A stretch of DNA of 64,000 nucleotides from positions 1 to 64,000 of the forward strand of contig NZ_JANIBM010000024.1 in the NCBI RefSeq assembly GCF_024505045.1. Reading direction: 5' to 3'. A program made the position numbers and the translations under genes. Positions 7,985 through 16,400 of this stretch are shown in pieces. Under the pieces are notes generated by a model that was given only the letters and a program-made list of their open reading frames with translations, was not told the origin of the DNA and searched no databases. Position 1 is the stretch's first letter. The number at the start of each line of letters is the position of its first letter. Source of the stretch: Methylomonas aurea (lineage in GTDB: Bacteria; Pseudomonadota; Gammaproteobacteria; Methylococcales; Methylomonadaceae).

Positions 7985-8264
7985 ACGCAACCCGATAATT
8001 TACTTGAAATGCGCATTGTACAACGATGCGGGCGGCGGTGAAATTTACCGCGTAATTAATAAGGTTTATTGGCCGGCCGTGTCGCGGGCCAGCGCTGAAT
8101 AGGAATCTCCGCCGATAACGCGGACCGGTTTGAACGCCGGCCGATACGGCGCTGTTTCGATTAATCAATTTTTACATTCGGCGAACGTCGGTTTACTTTC
8201 AGTTGGGCATACTTGAGACTATGTTTTTGGATTTTTCCGTTACCCGTGCCGGAGTTTCGCGCCG

Positions 8265-9584
8265 ATGTCGATTTTGATGAGGTTATTCCCGTGCTTTCGC
8301 CTGATTCCGGCGATTCTGCTGCTGCCGATGCTAAGCGCCTGTTCAACTCGGCCGAGCTTGCCGGGTCAGGAGGAGCAGGCCGAGAAATTGCAGGAGGCGA
8401 TGCAAAGCGGAGCTTATCGGCCGGCAGGCAATTTCGAGCTGGAGTCGGTTCGCGACCGTTGGTTGCACGATGGCGTCGAGCTGGACGTGGAAATGCTGGC
8501 GCCGAAAGCCGCGGGCGTTTACCCGTTGGTGATATATCTACCCAGCATCGGCGAAGACGCCGGGGCCGGCAGGTTATGGCGGCAAAGTTGGGCCAAGGCC
8601 GGTTATGCGGTATTCAGCGTACAGCCGGTGGAAATAGCCCAGGCTTTGAAAGCGTTGGAAGCGGAACGTAAATTCGATCCGCCGGATGCGGGCGGCCTCG
8701 GCCCGGCCGAGGACCTGGACGAGGAAAACCCGCCGGCGCGCGAACAGGTCGGCGAGTCTTGGTTCGGCGAAAAACGCCCGCGGCAATCGCGTTCCGCGCG
8801 CAGCAGCGAATTGCATTACGTCGGCCACCAATATTTTGCGCCGGATCGTTTAAAAAGCCGGCTCGGGCATTTGTACTGGGCTTACCGGCAACTGAAACTC
8901 AGAGCCGAGATGCGGGTGCCGGGATTTGCCGCTGCCGATTTTTCCAAAGTGGTTTTGGCCGGTTACGATTTGGGCGGGCAAACCGTTTCCGCTGCCGCCG
9001 CAGAAGCGTTTGCAGGCGATATGCCTGACCGCGGCGATTTGCAACCGGTCGCGGCCATCGTGTTGAGTCCGTCGGTCGATTTGGCCGAAGGCCAAGTGCG
9101 GGGCCGGTTTCAAAATCTGTCCTTGCCGATGCTGAGCATCACCGGTAGCGAAGACAACGATCCGTATGCAATCAGCTCGGCGCCGGTCAGAACCGCTTTG
9201 TGGGAATACGCGCCGGCCGGCGGCAAGTACCTGCTTCTGTTACAGGGCGGCGGGCATAAGGTGTTGGCCGGTTCCGAACTTGGCGGTCGTTTTGCTGCGG
9301 CCGAGCGGCGCAACGACGCGCCGATGGCGGAGGGTCTGCCGCCGGCCGCCGGCCGTCGCCGGGGCGGCATGGGCGGCCCTCAAGCCGGCGGCGAGTCCTG
9401 GTTTGGCGGCTCCCGCGCTGAAGAAACTCGGCGTGACCAGGGCTACAAGCAGGTTGCCGCCGTCATTGCCAGCACGACGGCATTTTTGGACATGGTCGTA
9501 AAAAACGACGTGTTCGCCCAGGCTTGGCTGCAGGAAAAAGCCAATCCCTGGTTGGGGCGGAGCGGGTCGCTGAAATCCCGCTAG
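8265..9584 (+). CDS. Alpha/beta-hydrolase-like lipoprotein with Asp at the nucleophile elbow
   Basis: 439-residue lipoprotein (signal ending LLLPMLSAC, lipobox LSAC) with an alpha/beta-hydrolase outline: YPLVIYLPSIGEDAG as the oxyanion-side strand, then VVLAGYDLGGQ at the nucleophile elbow, LPMLSITGSEDNDP as the acid-residue strand and LLQGGGHKVL as the histidine loop. The elbow has Asp where esterases have Ser (GxSxG becomes GYDLGG), as in epoxide hydrolases and haloalkane dehalogenases. Two low-complexity inserts are present (around residues 145-175 and 345-390, Gly/Ala/Pro/Arg-rich). GGAG at 8250-8253 supports this start. Substrate unknown; it may also be inactive. Confidence 0.7.
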   Translation: MSILMRLFPCFRLIPAILLLPMLSACSTRPSLPGQEEQAEKLQEAMQSGAYRPAGNFELESVRDRWLHDGVELDVEMLAPKAAGVYPLVIYLPSIGEDAGAGRLWRQSWAKAGYAVFSVQPVEIAQALKALEAERKFDPPDAGGLGPAEDLDEENPPAREQVGESWFGEKRPRQSRSARSSELHYVGHQYFAPDRLKSRLGHLYWAYRQLKLRAEMRVPGFAAADFSKVVLAGYDLGGQTVSAAAAEAFAGDMPDRGDLQPVAAIVLSPSVDLAEGQVRGRFQNLSLPMLSITGSEDNDPYAISSAPVRTALWEYAPAGGKYLLLLQGGGHKVLAGSELGGRFAAAERRNDAPMAEGLPPAAGRRRGGMGGPQAGGESWFGGSRAEETRRDQGYKQVAAVIASTTAFLDMVVKNDVFAQAWLQEKANPWLGRSGSLKSR

Positions 9585-9612
9585 CGCTAGCCGGAAAATA
9601 CCCAGCTTGGCC

Positions 9613-10236
9613 TCAGGCCGGTTGCTTCGCAGGTCGGGGCAGCCACCGCGCCCGTAATCGATCCCGATGGATATAGAGCCACTGAATGGCGATGATCGGA
9701 ATACCGGATTCGATTTCGTGCCGTTCCAGCATCGCGAACACATCCTCGAACTTGACCGCGCTGACCCGGATGTCCTCGTCTTCTTCGTCCAGGCCGTGAA
9801 TGCCGCCGACGTGGCTGCTGTCTACCCGGCCGCAAAACAGCGTGATCCATTCGGAGGCACCGCCTGGCGTGGTGAAGAACTGCTGGATTTCGATCAAATC
9901 CAGAATCTCGCAGCCGGCTTCTTCCCGCGCTTCGCGGTAAGCGACCTCCTCGGCGGTTTCGCCTTCCTCTATGGCGCCGGCCACGATCTCTAATAGCCAG
10001 GCCCGTTGCGGCTGCAAAATCGCGCCGACCCGGAATTGTTCGATGATAACGACTTCGTCGCGGTCGGGGTCGTACAGCAGCACCGCCACGCAGTTGCCGC
10101 GGCGGAATAATTCCCGCGTCAGCGGCTGGCTCCAGCCGCCCTTGAACAGCGTGTGCCGCAGCGTATATTGCTCGAGCCGGAAAAAACCGTGGTAGACGGT
10201 GCGGCAATCCAGTATTTCGAAACGCTTGTCGCTCAT
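9613..10236 (-). CDS. nudF: ADP-ribose pyrophosphatase (Nudix)
   Basis: Nudix hydrolase that splits ADP-ribose and related sugars into AMP and sugar phosphate. The Nudix box reads GAIEEGETAEEVAYREAREE, matching the G-x5-E-x7-REUxEExGU pattern, and is followed by the family's FFTTPGGASEWITLF segment typical of ADP-ribose enzymes. Length of 207 residues is normal (E. coli NudF 209). The start overlaps the stop of the upstream sugar dehydrogenase homologue by 4 bases (ATGA), so the two genes are translationally coupled. A functional link between the two is not obvious. Confidence 0.93.
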   Translation of the reverse strand: MSDKRFEILDCRTVYHGFFRLEQYTLRHTLFKGGWSQPLTRELFRRGNCVAVLLYDPDRDEVVIIEQFRVGAILQPQRAWLLEIVAGAIEEGETAEEVAYREAREEAGCEILDLIEIQQFFTTPGGASEWITLFCGRVDSSHVGGIHGLDEEDEDIRVSAVKFEDVFAMLERHEIESGIPIIAIQWLYIHRDRLRARWLPRPAKQPA

Positions 10237-11342
10237 CGGCCGTAAGTCACTCGGTAAATCACACCCAGGCTGTCGTCGCTGATCAGCAAGCTGCCGTCCG
10301 GCAGTTGCAGTACGTCGTTAGGCCGGCCCAATACCTCGCCCTTCGGCGTCAGCCAGCCGCTGATGAAAGGCTGTTCGTTATAGGGTTGGCCTTCGCGGAA
10401 TTTGACGATATTGACCTGGTAGCCTTGCGGTTCGCTGCGGTTCCACGAGCCGTGCTGAGCCACGATCAATTGCCGGAAATAGACGTCCGGGAATTGCTTG
10501 CCGGTATAAAAACGCATGCCCAGCGGCGCGATGTGGGCTTTATAGCGCCAGACCGGCGCCGCGTATTTGTAACATTCCTTACCGGCGCCGAATTCCGGAT
10601 CGGCAATATTGCCGGCATGGCAGTAAGGAAACCCGAAATGTTGGTTGGTTGGGGTCCATTCGTTCAGCTCGTCGGGCGGCACGTCGTCGCCCAGGTGATC
10701 GCGGCCGTTGTCGTTAAAAAACAAATGGCCGGTCCGGGTTTCCCAATCGAAACCGACGGTGTTACGGATTCCGCGCGCCAGTATTTCCAAATTGCTGCCG
10801 TCGCGGTTCATCCGCAGCAAGGAGCCGTAGATCGGCTTTTCCGGATCGCAGACATTACAAGGCGCACCGACCGCGGTGTACAGTTTGTCGTCGGGGCCGA
10901 TACGTAAATATTTCCAACCGTGGTGGCGGTCGGTCGGAAACTTGTCGTACACGGTTACCGGTTTTGGGGGATTGGCCAGCCGCATGCCGATTTCGTCGAA
11001 GCGGATGATGCGTTGGATCTCGGCAACATACAGCGAGCCGTCTTTGTAAGCGACGCCGTTAGGCAAGTTCAGTTGTTCGGCGATGACGAAGCGTTGTTCG
11101 GCGACGCCGTCGCCGTCTTTGTCTTGCACTGCGTAAACATTGCCTTGGCGAGAGCCGACATAGACGACGCCCTTGTCGCCCAATGCCATCTGCCGGGCAT
11201 TCGGCAGATTGTCGGCAAAAATCCGGATATTGAATCCCGGCGGCAAGCGCAATTGCTTCAATACCGCCTCGTGTTCCGGGCTGGCGGCCAGCGTTGGCAA
11301 ACTCGTAACCATGAGCAATAGCAGCGACTTTATTCTTTTCAT
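10233..11342 (-). CDS. PQQ-dependent sugar (sorbosone-type) dehydrogenase family protein
   Basis: Exported six-bladed beta-propeller protein of the soluble glucose/sorbosone dehydrogenase family (369 residues, signal peptide about 1-19 ending LPTLAA). The family signature stretches are visible: LPPGFNIRIFADNLPNARQM, DRHHGWKYLRIGPDDKLY, ARGIRNTVGFDWE and a NDNGRDHLGDD segment, with a closing RPNDVLQLPDGSLLISDD. A CNVC pair lies at the mid-protein GAPCNVCDPEKP. Members bind PQQ, but many have no known substrate. GAGG lies before the ATG. It is the first gene of a two-gene operon with nudF. Confidence 0.85.
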   Translation of the reverse strand: MKRIKSLLLLMVTSLPTLAASPEHEAVLKQLRLPPGFNIRIFADNLPNARQMALGDKGVVYVGSRQGNVYAVQDKDGDGVAEQRFVIAEQLNLPNGVAYKDGSLYVAEIQRIIRFDEIGMRLANPPKPVTVYDKFPTDRHHGWKYLRIGPDDKLYTAVGAPCNVCDPEKPIYGSLLRMNRDGSNLEILARGIRNTVGFDWETRTGHLFFNDNGRDHLGDDVPPDELNEWTPTNQHFGFPYCHAGNIADPEFGAGKECYKYAAPVWRYKAHIAPLGMRFYTGKQFPDVYFRQLIVAQHGSWNRSEPQGYQVNIVKFREGQPYNEQPFISGWLTPKGEVLGRPNDVLQLPDGSLLISDDSLGVIYRVTYGR

Positions 11343-11390
11343 TTTTACCTGCCTCTGAGTAAACTTTGAATGATGTTAACACTCTATAGC

Positions 11391-11419
11391 CTTGAATTTA
11401 ATCTTTCGGCGCCCCAAAT
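11391..11419 (+). promoter_or_regulatory. Sigma-32-like heat-shock promoter of htpX
   Basis: CTTGAAT (11391-11397), a 14-base spacer and CCCCAAAT (11412-11419) match the sigma-32 pattern CTTGAAA-N(11-16)-CCCCATnT closely. It lies 36 bases upstream of the htpX start. htpX is a known heat-shock gene in E. coli. Confidence 0.75.
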
Positions 11420-11455
11420 CGCCTCCACACCATAACAACACAGGAAAGTTACGCC

Positions 11456-12331
11456 ATGATGAGAATATTGCTGTTTTTGGCTACCAACGTGGCCATCATG
11501 ATTGCGATCAGCATCATTTTTAACGTTTTAGGCTTGAAAGGTGCGCTGGACGCTCAAGGCGTACATCTGAACATCGAAGGTTTGCTGGCGACTTCCGCCG
11601 TGATCGGTATGACCGGTTCGGTGATCTCGTTGTTCATGTCGAAATGGTCGGCGAAAAGCGCGATGGGCGTGCATGTGATCGAACAGCCGCAAAATCAGAC
11701 CGAACAGTGGTTGGTCAGCGTGGTATCGCGGCAAGCGCAAATGGCCGGTATCGGCATGCCGGAAGTGGGTATTTTCGACGCGCCGGAAGCCAACGCCTTC
11801 GCTACCGGAGCCAATCGCGACAATGCTTTGGTGGCGGTCAGTACCGGCTTGTTGAGGAGCATGAATGCCGACGAAGTCGAAGCGGTGGTCGGCCACGAGA
11901 TCAGCCACGTCGCCAACGGCGATATGGTGACGATGGCGTTGATGCAGGGCGTGGTCAACACCTTCGTCTATTTCTTCGCCACGATCATCGGTTATGTGGT
12001 TGACCGGGCGGTGTTCAAAACCGAACGTGGTTACGGCCCGGCATACTACATCACGCAAATGGTCGCACAGATTGCGTTGTCGATTTTGGCTTCGATGCTG
12101 GTGATGTGGTTCTCGCGTTACCGCGAATTCCGCGCCGATGCTGGTGGTGCCCAATTGGCCGGCCGGCAGAAAATGATCAGTGCCTTGCGCGCTTTGCAGC
12201 GTGCGCACGAACCCGCTCAATTGCCCGGCGAGTTGGCGGCATTCGGTATTAACGGCGGCGGCGTGCAACGTCTGTTTATGAGCCACCCGCCTTTGGAAGA
12301 GCGCATCGCCGCTTTGCAAAACGCCCGTTAG
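11456..12331 (+). CDS. htpX: Membrane zinc metalloprotease HtpX
   Basis: Inner-membrane protease that clears misfolded membrane proteins together with FtsH. Of 291 residues, the N-terminus has two membrane segments (about 4-24 and 36-58), followed by the zinc motif HEISH in GHEISHVANGD, another hydrophobic region (about 160-220) and the third-ligand region EFRADAGGAQLAG. The protein ends with MSHPPLEERIAALQ, typical of the family. AGGA lies ten bases before the first of two tandem ATG codons. The heat-shock promoter just upstream and a terminator just downstream make it a single-gene unit. Confidence 0.97.
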   Translation: MMRILLFLATNVAIMIAISIIFNVLGLKGALDAQGVHLNIEGLLATSAVIGMTGSVISLFMSKWSAKSAMGVHVIEQPQNQTEQWLVSVVSRQAQMAGIGMPEVGIFDAPEANAFATGANRDNALVAVSTGLLRSMNADEVEAVVGHEISHVANGDMVTMALMQGVVNTFVYFFATIIGYVVDRAVFKTERGYGPAYYITQMVAQIALSILASMLVMWFSRYREFRADAGGAQLAGRQKMISALRALQRAHEPAQLPGELAAFGINGGGVQRLFMSHPPLEERIAALQNAR

Positions 12332-12345
12332 TCTCCAGGTCAGTT

Positions 12346-12374
12346 GAGCCGGGCCGTCCCGGTTCGGCTTTTTT
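12346..12374 (+). terminator. Terminator of htpX
   Basis: An 8-base stem with one G-U pair (12346-12353 with 12358-12365, loop CCGT) is followed by GGC and six T. The T-run touches the ATG of the next small gene. Confidence 0.7.
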
Positions 12375-12602
12375 ATGGCAAACCACTTTATCCGCTTCCG
12401 ACTCGCTCTCAGTTACGGCCAGTTTCTGGCCGTTTACCAAGGCCAGGCCAAAACGGCCAGCGCGGTCGCCGACGACGGCCGCCGCATACAGTTTCCGGCC
12501 GGTAATATTCAACGTTATCTCACCAAAAACGGCATTCAGGGTTATTTCGAAATGGAACTGAGGCCGGGCAACAAATTCGTCGGGTTGCGGCGGTTGGACT
12601 AG
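12375..12602 (+). CDS. DUF2835 family protein
   Basis: 75-residue cytoplasmic protein of the DUF2835 family, found widely in gammaproteobacteria and of unknown function. The characteristic segments are YGQFLAVYQGQA near the start, DDGRRIQFPAGNIQRYLT in the middle and GIQGYFEMEL near the end. Its ATG directly follows the T-run of the htpX terminator and no Shine-Dalgarno sequence is visible, so translation is probably weak or depends on read-through from htpX. It converges with the diguanylate cyclase gene, leaving 24 bases between the stops. Confidence 0.85.
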   Translation: MANHFIRFRLALSYGQFLAVYQGQAKTASAVADDGRRIQFPAGNIQRYLTKNGIQGYFEMELRPGNKFVGLRRLD

Positions 12603-12626
12603 TCCGGCCTCGCGTCTCGGGCCGAC

Positions 12627-13388
12627 TCAAACCTTGGCGGCCTTCGCCCGGTACATGGCTTGGTCGGCCTGTCTGATCAAATCGTCCCAGGATTGTTTGC
12701 CGCGGCGGTAAATCGCGGTGCCGATGCTGACATCCAGCGTCAGGTAGCCAATGGCCGAGGCGTAGGGCGCGATCAGGTTTTCGTAGACTTTGTCGATTAC
12801 CGCGTTTAACTGTGCCGAATTTTCGATGTCGGTCAGCAATACCAAAAATTCATCGCCGCCGTAACGGCAAGCGGTATCGCAATTGCGGATGCAGGCTTGC
12901 AGCCGGTTGGCGACGTCGCTCAACAGGCGGTCGCCGGCCGCATGGCCTAAGGTGTCGTTGACGGCTTTGAAATCGTCCAGATCGATGAACAACAATGCCA
13001 GATGCGAGCGCTGGCGGTTTGCCAGCGCCATGGCCTGTTGCAACCTATCCTGCAGCAGCGTGCGGTTTGCCAGTCCGGTCAGAGCATCGTGGTGGGCGGC
13101 ATGTAAAGCTTGGCGATAATTTTCGCCGGCTTCTTGCAATTTTTGGCTTAATTCACTCCGGTCTGCTTGTAACGTCTCGAGTTGCCGCCTGGCGTCGGCC
13201 AATTGTTGTTGGCTCAGCGCCAGCGCCTTTTGCAATTCGGCAATCTCGGCGAAGTTTTGGTTTAACCGTTCGCAAGTGTCGGGCGCGGCGCAACAGGAGG
13301 CCGGCTCTAGCCATTGCGAGGCGAGAATGCCGTCTGGACCGGAAAGGGTCGGAATTGGATTCAAGAAAAGAGTGGGTTCGTTTTTCAT
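12627..13388 (-). CDS. Diguanylate cyclase (GGDEF)
   Basis: Soluble 253-residue diguanylate cyclase that makes c-di-GMP from two GTP. Residues 1-40 contain a cysteine cluster (ASCCAAPDTC) that could bind a metal or be redox active; residues 40-95 form a predicted coiled coil rich in Gln, Leu and Ala; the GGDEF domain starts at AHHDALTGLANR and carries the active motif YGGDEF. RNCD five residues before GGDEF is a standard inhibitory I-site (RxxD), so product feedback is likely. No membrane segment or sensor domain is seen. The gene stands alone, with about 260 bases of upstream sequence. Confidence 0.92.
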   Translation of the reverse strand: MKNEPTLFLNPIPTLSGPDGILASQWLEPASCCAAPDTCERLNQNFAEIAELQKALALSQQQLADARRQLETLQADRSELSQKLQEAGENYRQALHAAHHDALTGLANRTLLQDRLQQAMALANRQRSHLALLFIDLDDFKAVNDTLGHAAGDRLLSDVANRLQACIRNCDTACRYGGDEFLVLLTDIENSAQLNAVIDKVYENLIAPYASAIGYLTLDVSIGTAIYRRGKQSWDDLIRQADQAMYRAKAAKV

Positions 13389-13576
13389 GGTCAGCTCTGT
13401 CGGTAAAGGGGTTGTATTTGCCGTTTTCCGGCGACTTTTTTACCGAATCGATCAAGAGCCGTGCCATTGCGGATTTAATCGAATCAAGATGCTGCAATTC
13501 ATTGAAATGATATTGTTTTTATTGTAAAGCAAGGCGGGAGTGGCGATTCAGTAGCGACGGCAGCGGGCCGAGCGGG

Positions 13577-13607
13577 ACGAAATATCGCCAATCGTACGAT
13601 ATTTCGT
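13577..13607. repeat. Perfect inverted repeat between two minus-strand genes
   Basis: ACGAAATATCG (13577-13587) and CGATATTTCGT (13597-13607) are perfect 11-base arms around a 9-base loop. It lies downstream of the flavin oxidoreductase and upstream of the cyclase gene. A T-run follows only on the plus strand (AGTTTTGG), so it is not a normal terminator for the minus-strand genes; it may be a protein-binding site or an mRNA 3' hairpin. Confidence 0.6.
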
Positions 13608-13649
13608 AGTTTTGGCGTCCGGCAAAACGATGGGTTGCCGGCTTATGCG

Positions 13650-14762
13650 TTAGCGTTGGCGGAAGCGGATGTCGCCGAACAGTTCCTTAAATTGTTTCGG
13701 CTGGCAGCGCCAATATTGGCGCGGAGCTTCAACCCGGGCGCCGAGTTTGGCGGCGGCATGCCAGGGCCAGCGCGGATCGTAAAGAATACCGCGGGCGATC
13801 GCGACCAGATCGGCCCGGCCTTCTGCAACGATGGCTTCGGCCGCTTCCGCTTCGGTAATCAAGCCGACCGCAACCGTCGGTAGCCCGCTGGCGTGGCGAA
13901 TGGCTTCGGCCAGCGGTATTTGGTAGTTGGGGCCCACCGGGATTTTCTGCTGCGGCGACAGGCCGCCGCTGGAGACGTGAATGAAGGCGCAGCCGCGAGC
14001 TTTCAATTCGTTGGCAAACACGATGCTTTGCTCGACGTCCCAACCGCCGGCCACCCAATCGGTCGCCGAAATCCTGACTCCGATCGGTATCCGCTCGGAA
14101 ACCGCGGCACGCATCGCTGCGAACACCGCCAGCGGAAAGCGCATCCGGTTTTCCAGTGAACCGCCAAATTCGTCATCCCGCAGGTTGGCCAGCGGCGACA
14201 AAAACTGGTGTAACAGATAGCCGTGAGCGGCGTGGACTTCGATCGCGTCGACGCCGATCTGTTGCGCCCGTTGCGCCGCCGATACGAAAGCCTGTTCGAT
14301 TTGCGCCAAGTCGGTTGAGCTCAGTTCGACCGGCGGCGGATCGCCCGGCATGAAGGCCTGCGGCGAAGGGGCAACGGTCGGCCAGCCGCCGTCGTTTTTG
14401 CCCAGCAGATGTCCGCCGTCCCAAGGTGCTGCGGTAGAGGCCTTGCGCCCGGCATGCGCGAGTTGCAGCGCAATCGGCATTGGCGAATATCGCCGAATCG
14501 AATCCACAATCTTGCCTAGTGCTGCCGCGCAGTTGTCGGACCAGAGACCGAGGTCGGCCGGTGAGATGCGGCCGCGGGCTTCGACTGCGGTGGCTTCGAT
14601 GATCAGCAGGCCGGCGCCGGACATTGCCAGATTGCCGAGATGCATTAAGTGCCAATCGGAGGCAATACCGTCGGCGGCCGAATATTGGCACATCGGTGCG
14701 ATGACGATCCGGTTCGGCAAGCGTAACGGGCCTAAAGAAAACGGAGTGAATAACTGGCTCAT
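13650..14762 (-). CDS. Old yellow enzyme family NADH:flavin oxidoreductase (YqjM-like)
   Basis: FMN-dependent ene-reductase of 370 residues with a TIM-barrel fold. The N-terminal APMCQY carries the cysteine that tunes the flavin in YqjM-type enzymes (thermophilic-like OYE class), and LQLAHAGRKAST supplies the usual FMN-near histidine region. EVHAAHGYLLHQFLSPLANLRDDEFGGS is the family signature split over the barrel, with GGSLENRMRF following. The C-terminus has the phosphate-binding VAIARGILYDPRWPWHAA. Physiological substrates of these enzymes are usually unknown; they reduce activated alkenes and nitro compounds. Upstream of it is about 245 bases of intergenic DNA with divergent PEP-CTERM genes. 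Confidence 0.93.
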   Translation of the reverse strand: MSQLFTPFSLGPLRLPNRIVIAPMCQYSAADGIASDWHLMHLGNLAMSGAGLLIIEATAVEARGRISPADLGLWSDNCAAALGKIVDSIRRYSPMPIALQLAHAGRKASTAAPWDGGHLLGKNDGGWPTVAPSPQAFMPGDPPPVELSSTDLAQIEQAFVSAAQRAQQIGVDAIEVHAAHGYLLHQFLSPLANLRDDEFGGSLENRMRFPLAVFAAMRAAVSERIPIGVRISATDWVAGGWDVEQSIVFANELKARGCAFIHVSSGGLSPQQKIPVGPNYQIPLAEAIRHASGLPTVAVGLITEAEAAEAIVAEGRADLVAIARGILYDPRWPWHAAAKLGARVEAPRQYWRCQPKQFKELFGDIRFRQR

Positions 14763-14941
14763 GGCGGGTGTTGGGGCAGTTTACTTGGCTGAGATGCCAG
14801 TCTATTGGCTGGCGGCCGGATTGGCAATGCTGCCAGCGCTGCCATGCGTGTCATTCCGGCTGCCAGAACTGTCAGTCTAGCCAGCGTCGAAAAATCATTG
14901 TGAAGAATATCAAATAATTGATTCGAAACATTTTAGCAGTA

Positions 14942-14958
14942 GTGGCACAAGGCGTGCT
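14942..14958 (+). promoter_or_regulatory. Sigma-54-like promoter of the PEP-CTERM genes
   Basis: GTGGCACAAGGCGTGCT contains GG (14944-14945) and GC (14956-14957) exactly 10 bases apart, with TGGCAC at -24 and GTGC instead of TTGC at -12. It lies about 50 bases before the first PEP-CTERM gene. PEP-CTERM genes in other bacteria are known to be controlled by RpoN with the PrsK/PrsR two-component system. Confidence 0.6.
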
Positions 14959-15007
14959 TAATCCGGGTTAAGGAATTCGTTCCGTCCCACTCAATGTTTT
15001 ATGACTG

Positions 15008-15673
15008 ATGCAAAGGATGAATAAAGTGAACAAGTTTTTGCCTGGATTACGCCTGGTTTTATTGGCCCTGACGTTGGCTCTGTTGGCGGGAAATGCCGTT
15101 TCCGCAACCCTAATCGACGATTTTTCCGATTTTCAAGCCATCGATAACGGTAGCGACGGCCCGTTGCCGATTTCCGGTTCGGATTTAAGCGGAATTACCC
15201 GTACCTTGGTTGCAACCCCGTTCGTTAACGGCGATACCTCCGAAGTGGTGGTTGAAGCCGGTCTTCTGACGGTCAGTAACGGTACGAACGGCGGTTTCGC
15301 CAGCGTGTTATACAGCTTTGACACGATCGATTTGGCATCGCTGGCCGGTGCATTCGTGCTTGCCACCGAATTTATGGATCTGAGCCACCAAGTGCAGTTG
15401 ATTGCCAACGGCAGTTCGATATTCGGATTTACCGATTTGGGACTGGGCCAACACATCATCGCCTTCAGCCAGTTTTCCGATGCCAGTGTGTTCGGCCATC
15501 TGACTAGCCTGGAACTCAAATTCCAGGGTACCGACGCCTGGGATGCACAGTTTAGATTGTTGGCTACCAATGGCAATAGCGTGCCCGAGCCTTCGGTTAT
15601 CGCGCTGTTAGCGATCGGTTTGTTGGCTCGCGGCTTCGGTTCGCCGAAAAAAACGTTGTCGGCCAAAGCGTGA
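15008..15673 (+). CDS. PEP-CTERM sorting domain protein
   Basis: Exported protein of 221 residues with a signal peptide ending NAVSA and a C-terminal sorting tag: VPEPSVIALLAIGLLARGF, a hydrophobic helix, then a basic tail. Such proteins are cut and processed by exosortase and reach the surface or the extracellular polymer matrix. The body is rich in Gly, Ser, Asn and Leu and has no recognised enzyme motif. The start is uncertain: AAGGA lies 8 bases before a GTG at 15026, which would give a cleaner signal peptide than the ATG at 15008. Next to a related paralogue 41 bases downstream, with which it shares FSDF/FSHAQ-like starts and a DAQF/DGQFRVLAT end. Confidence 0.82.
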   Translation: MQRMNKVNKFLPGLRLVLLALTLALLAGNAVSATLIDDFSDFQAIDNGSDGPLPISGSDLSGITRTLVATPFVNGDTSEVVVEAGLLTVSNGTNGGFASVLYSFDTIDLASLAGAFVLATEFMDLSHQVQLIANGSSIFGFTDLGLGQHIIAFSQFSDASVFGHLTSLELKFQGTDAWDAQFRLLATNGNSVPEPSVIALLAIGLLARGFGSPKKTLSAKA

Positions 15674-15714
15674 AGTAGCAATCCATTCTCAGTGTAATGT
15701 TAGGACAATCGACC

Positions 15715-16383
15715 ATGTTTATGAAAACCTTGAAATCCAGCACGCAAGCTTTAGCGCTGCTCTGTTCGCTGTCTATCTCGCCGTTCGCAAACGCCAGCGT
15801 TTTAACGATCGATAACTTTAGCCATGCTCAGACGGCGATTGATCGGGGCAATTCGGTCGGTAGTCCGACTACCGTCAACCAATTGACCGGTACCGATTTG
15901 ACCAATGCCTCGCGCACCTTTATTGCCTTAGCCAGCGGTACGACCTACGCCAATAAGGAAGAAATCGTTTCGGGCGGCAATGTGCTGAAAATTACCAACG
16001 GCGGCACCTCGGCCGGTACCGCGTCCATCGTTTGGAATTTCGATCCGGTTAATTTTACTGCTCACGGCAATGCGATTTTGTTGGAGATTTTAAGTATCGA
16101 TTTGGGCGTTGAAGTCGAGATGGTCGCCAATGGCACTTCGTCTAGCGGCGTGAAAAGTTTCAGCGGACCGGGAAATTTTTGGTTGGGGTTCGACGCATTC
16201 AGCAATCCTGCCGTGTTTTCCAGCGTAAATAGTTTTCGCCTGAACTTTTCCGGCCCGGCGGCTTGGGACGGACAATTCCGGGTATTGGCAACCACTACTC
16301 CGGTGCCGTTGCCCCCGGCATTCTTGCTGATGGGTTCCGCACTGTTGGGCGCGCTAGGCATTCGCCGCATTAAATCCCGCTAA
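15715..16383 (+). CDS. VPxxP-type PEP-CTERM-like protein, paralogue of the preceding gene
   Basis: 222-residue exported protein (signal peptide ending PFANA). The C-terminal tag is VPLPPAFLLMGSALLGALG followed by IRRIKSR, the VPLPA variant of the PEP-CTERM signal. The body aligns in outline with its neighbour: a start FSHAQTAIDRGNS, repeated Thr-Asn-rich strands, a FDAFSNPAVFSSVNSFRLNF segment and WDGQFRVLATTT just before the tag. The two are therefore probably tandem duplicates that have diverged. AGGA nine bases before the ATG at 15715 decides the start. A strong terminator follows, closing a two-gene operon. Confidence 0.82.
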   Translation: MFMKTLKSSTQALALLCSLSISPFANASVLTIDNFSHAQTAIDRGNSVGSPTTVNQLTGTDLTNASRTFIALASGTTYANKEEIVSGGNVLKITNGGTSAGTASIVWNFDPVNFTAHGNAILLEILSIDLGVEVEMVANGTSSSGVKSFSGPGNFWLGFDAFSNPAVFSSVNSFRLNFSGPAAWDGQFRVLATTTPVPLPPAFLLMGSALLGALGIRRIKSR

Positions 16384-16400
16384 CTCGATGCGGCCACGGA

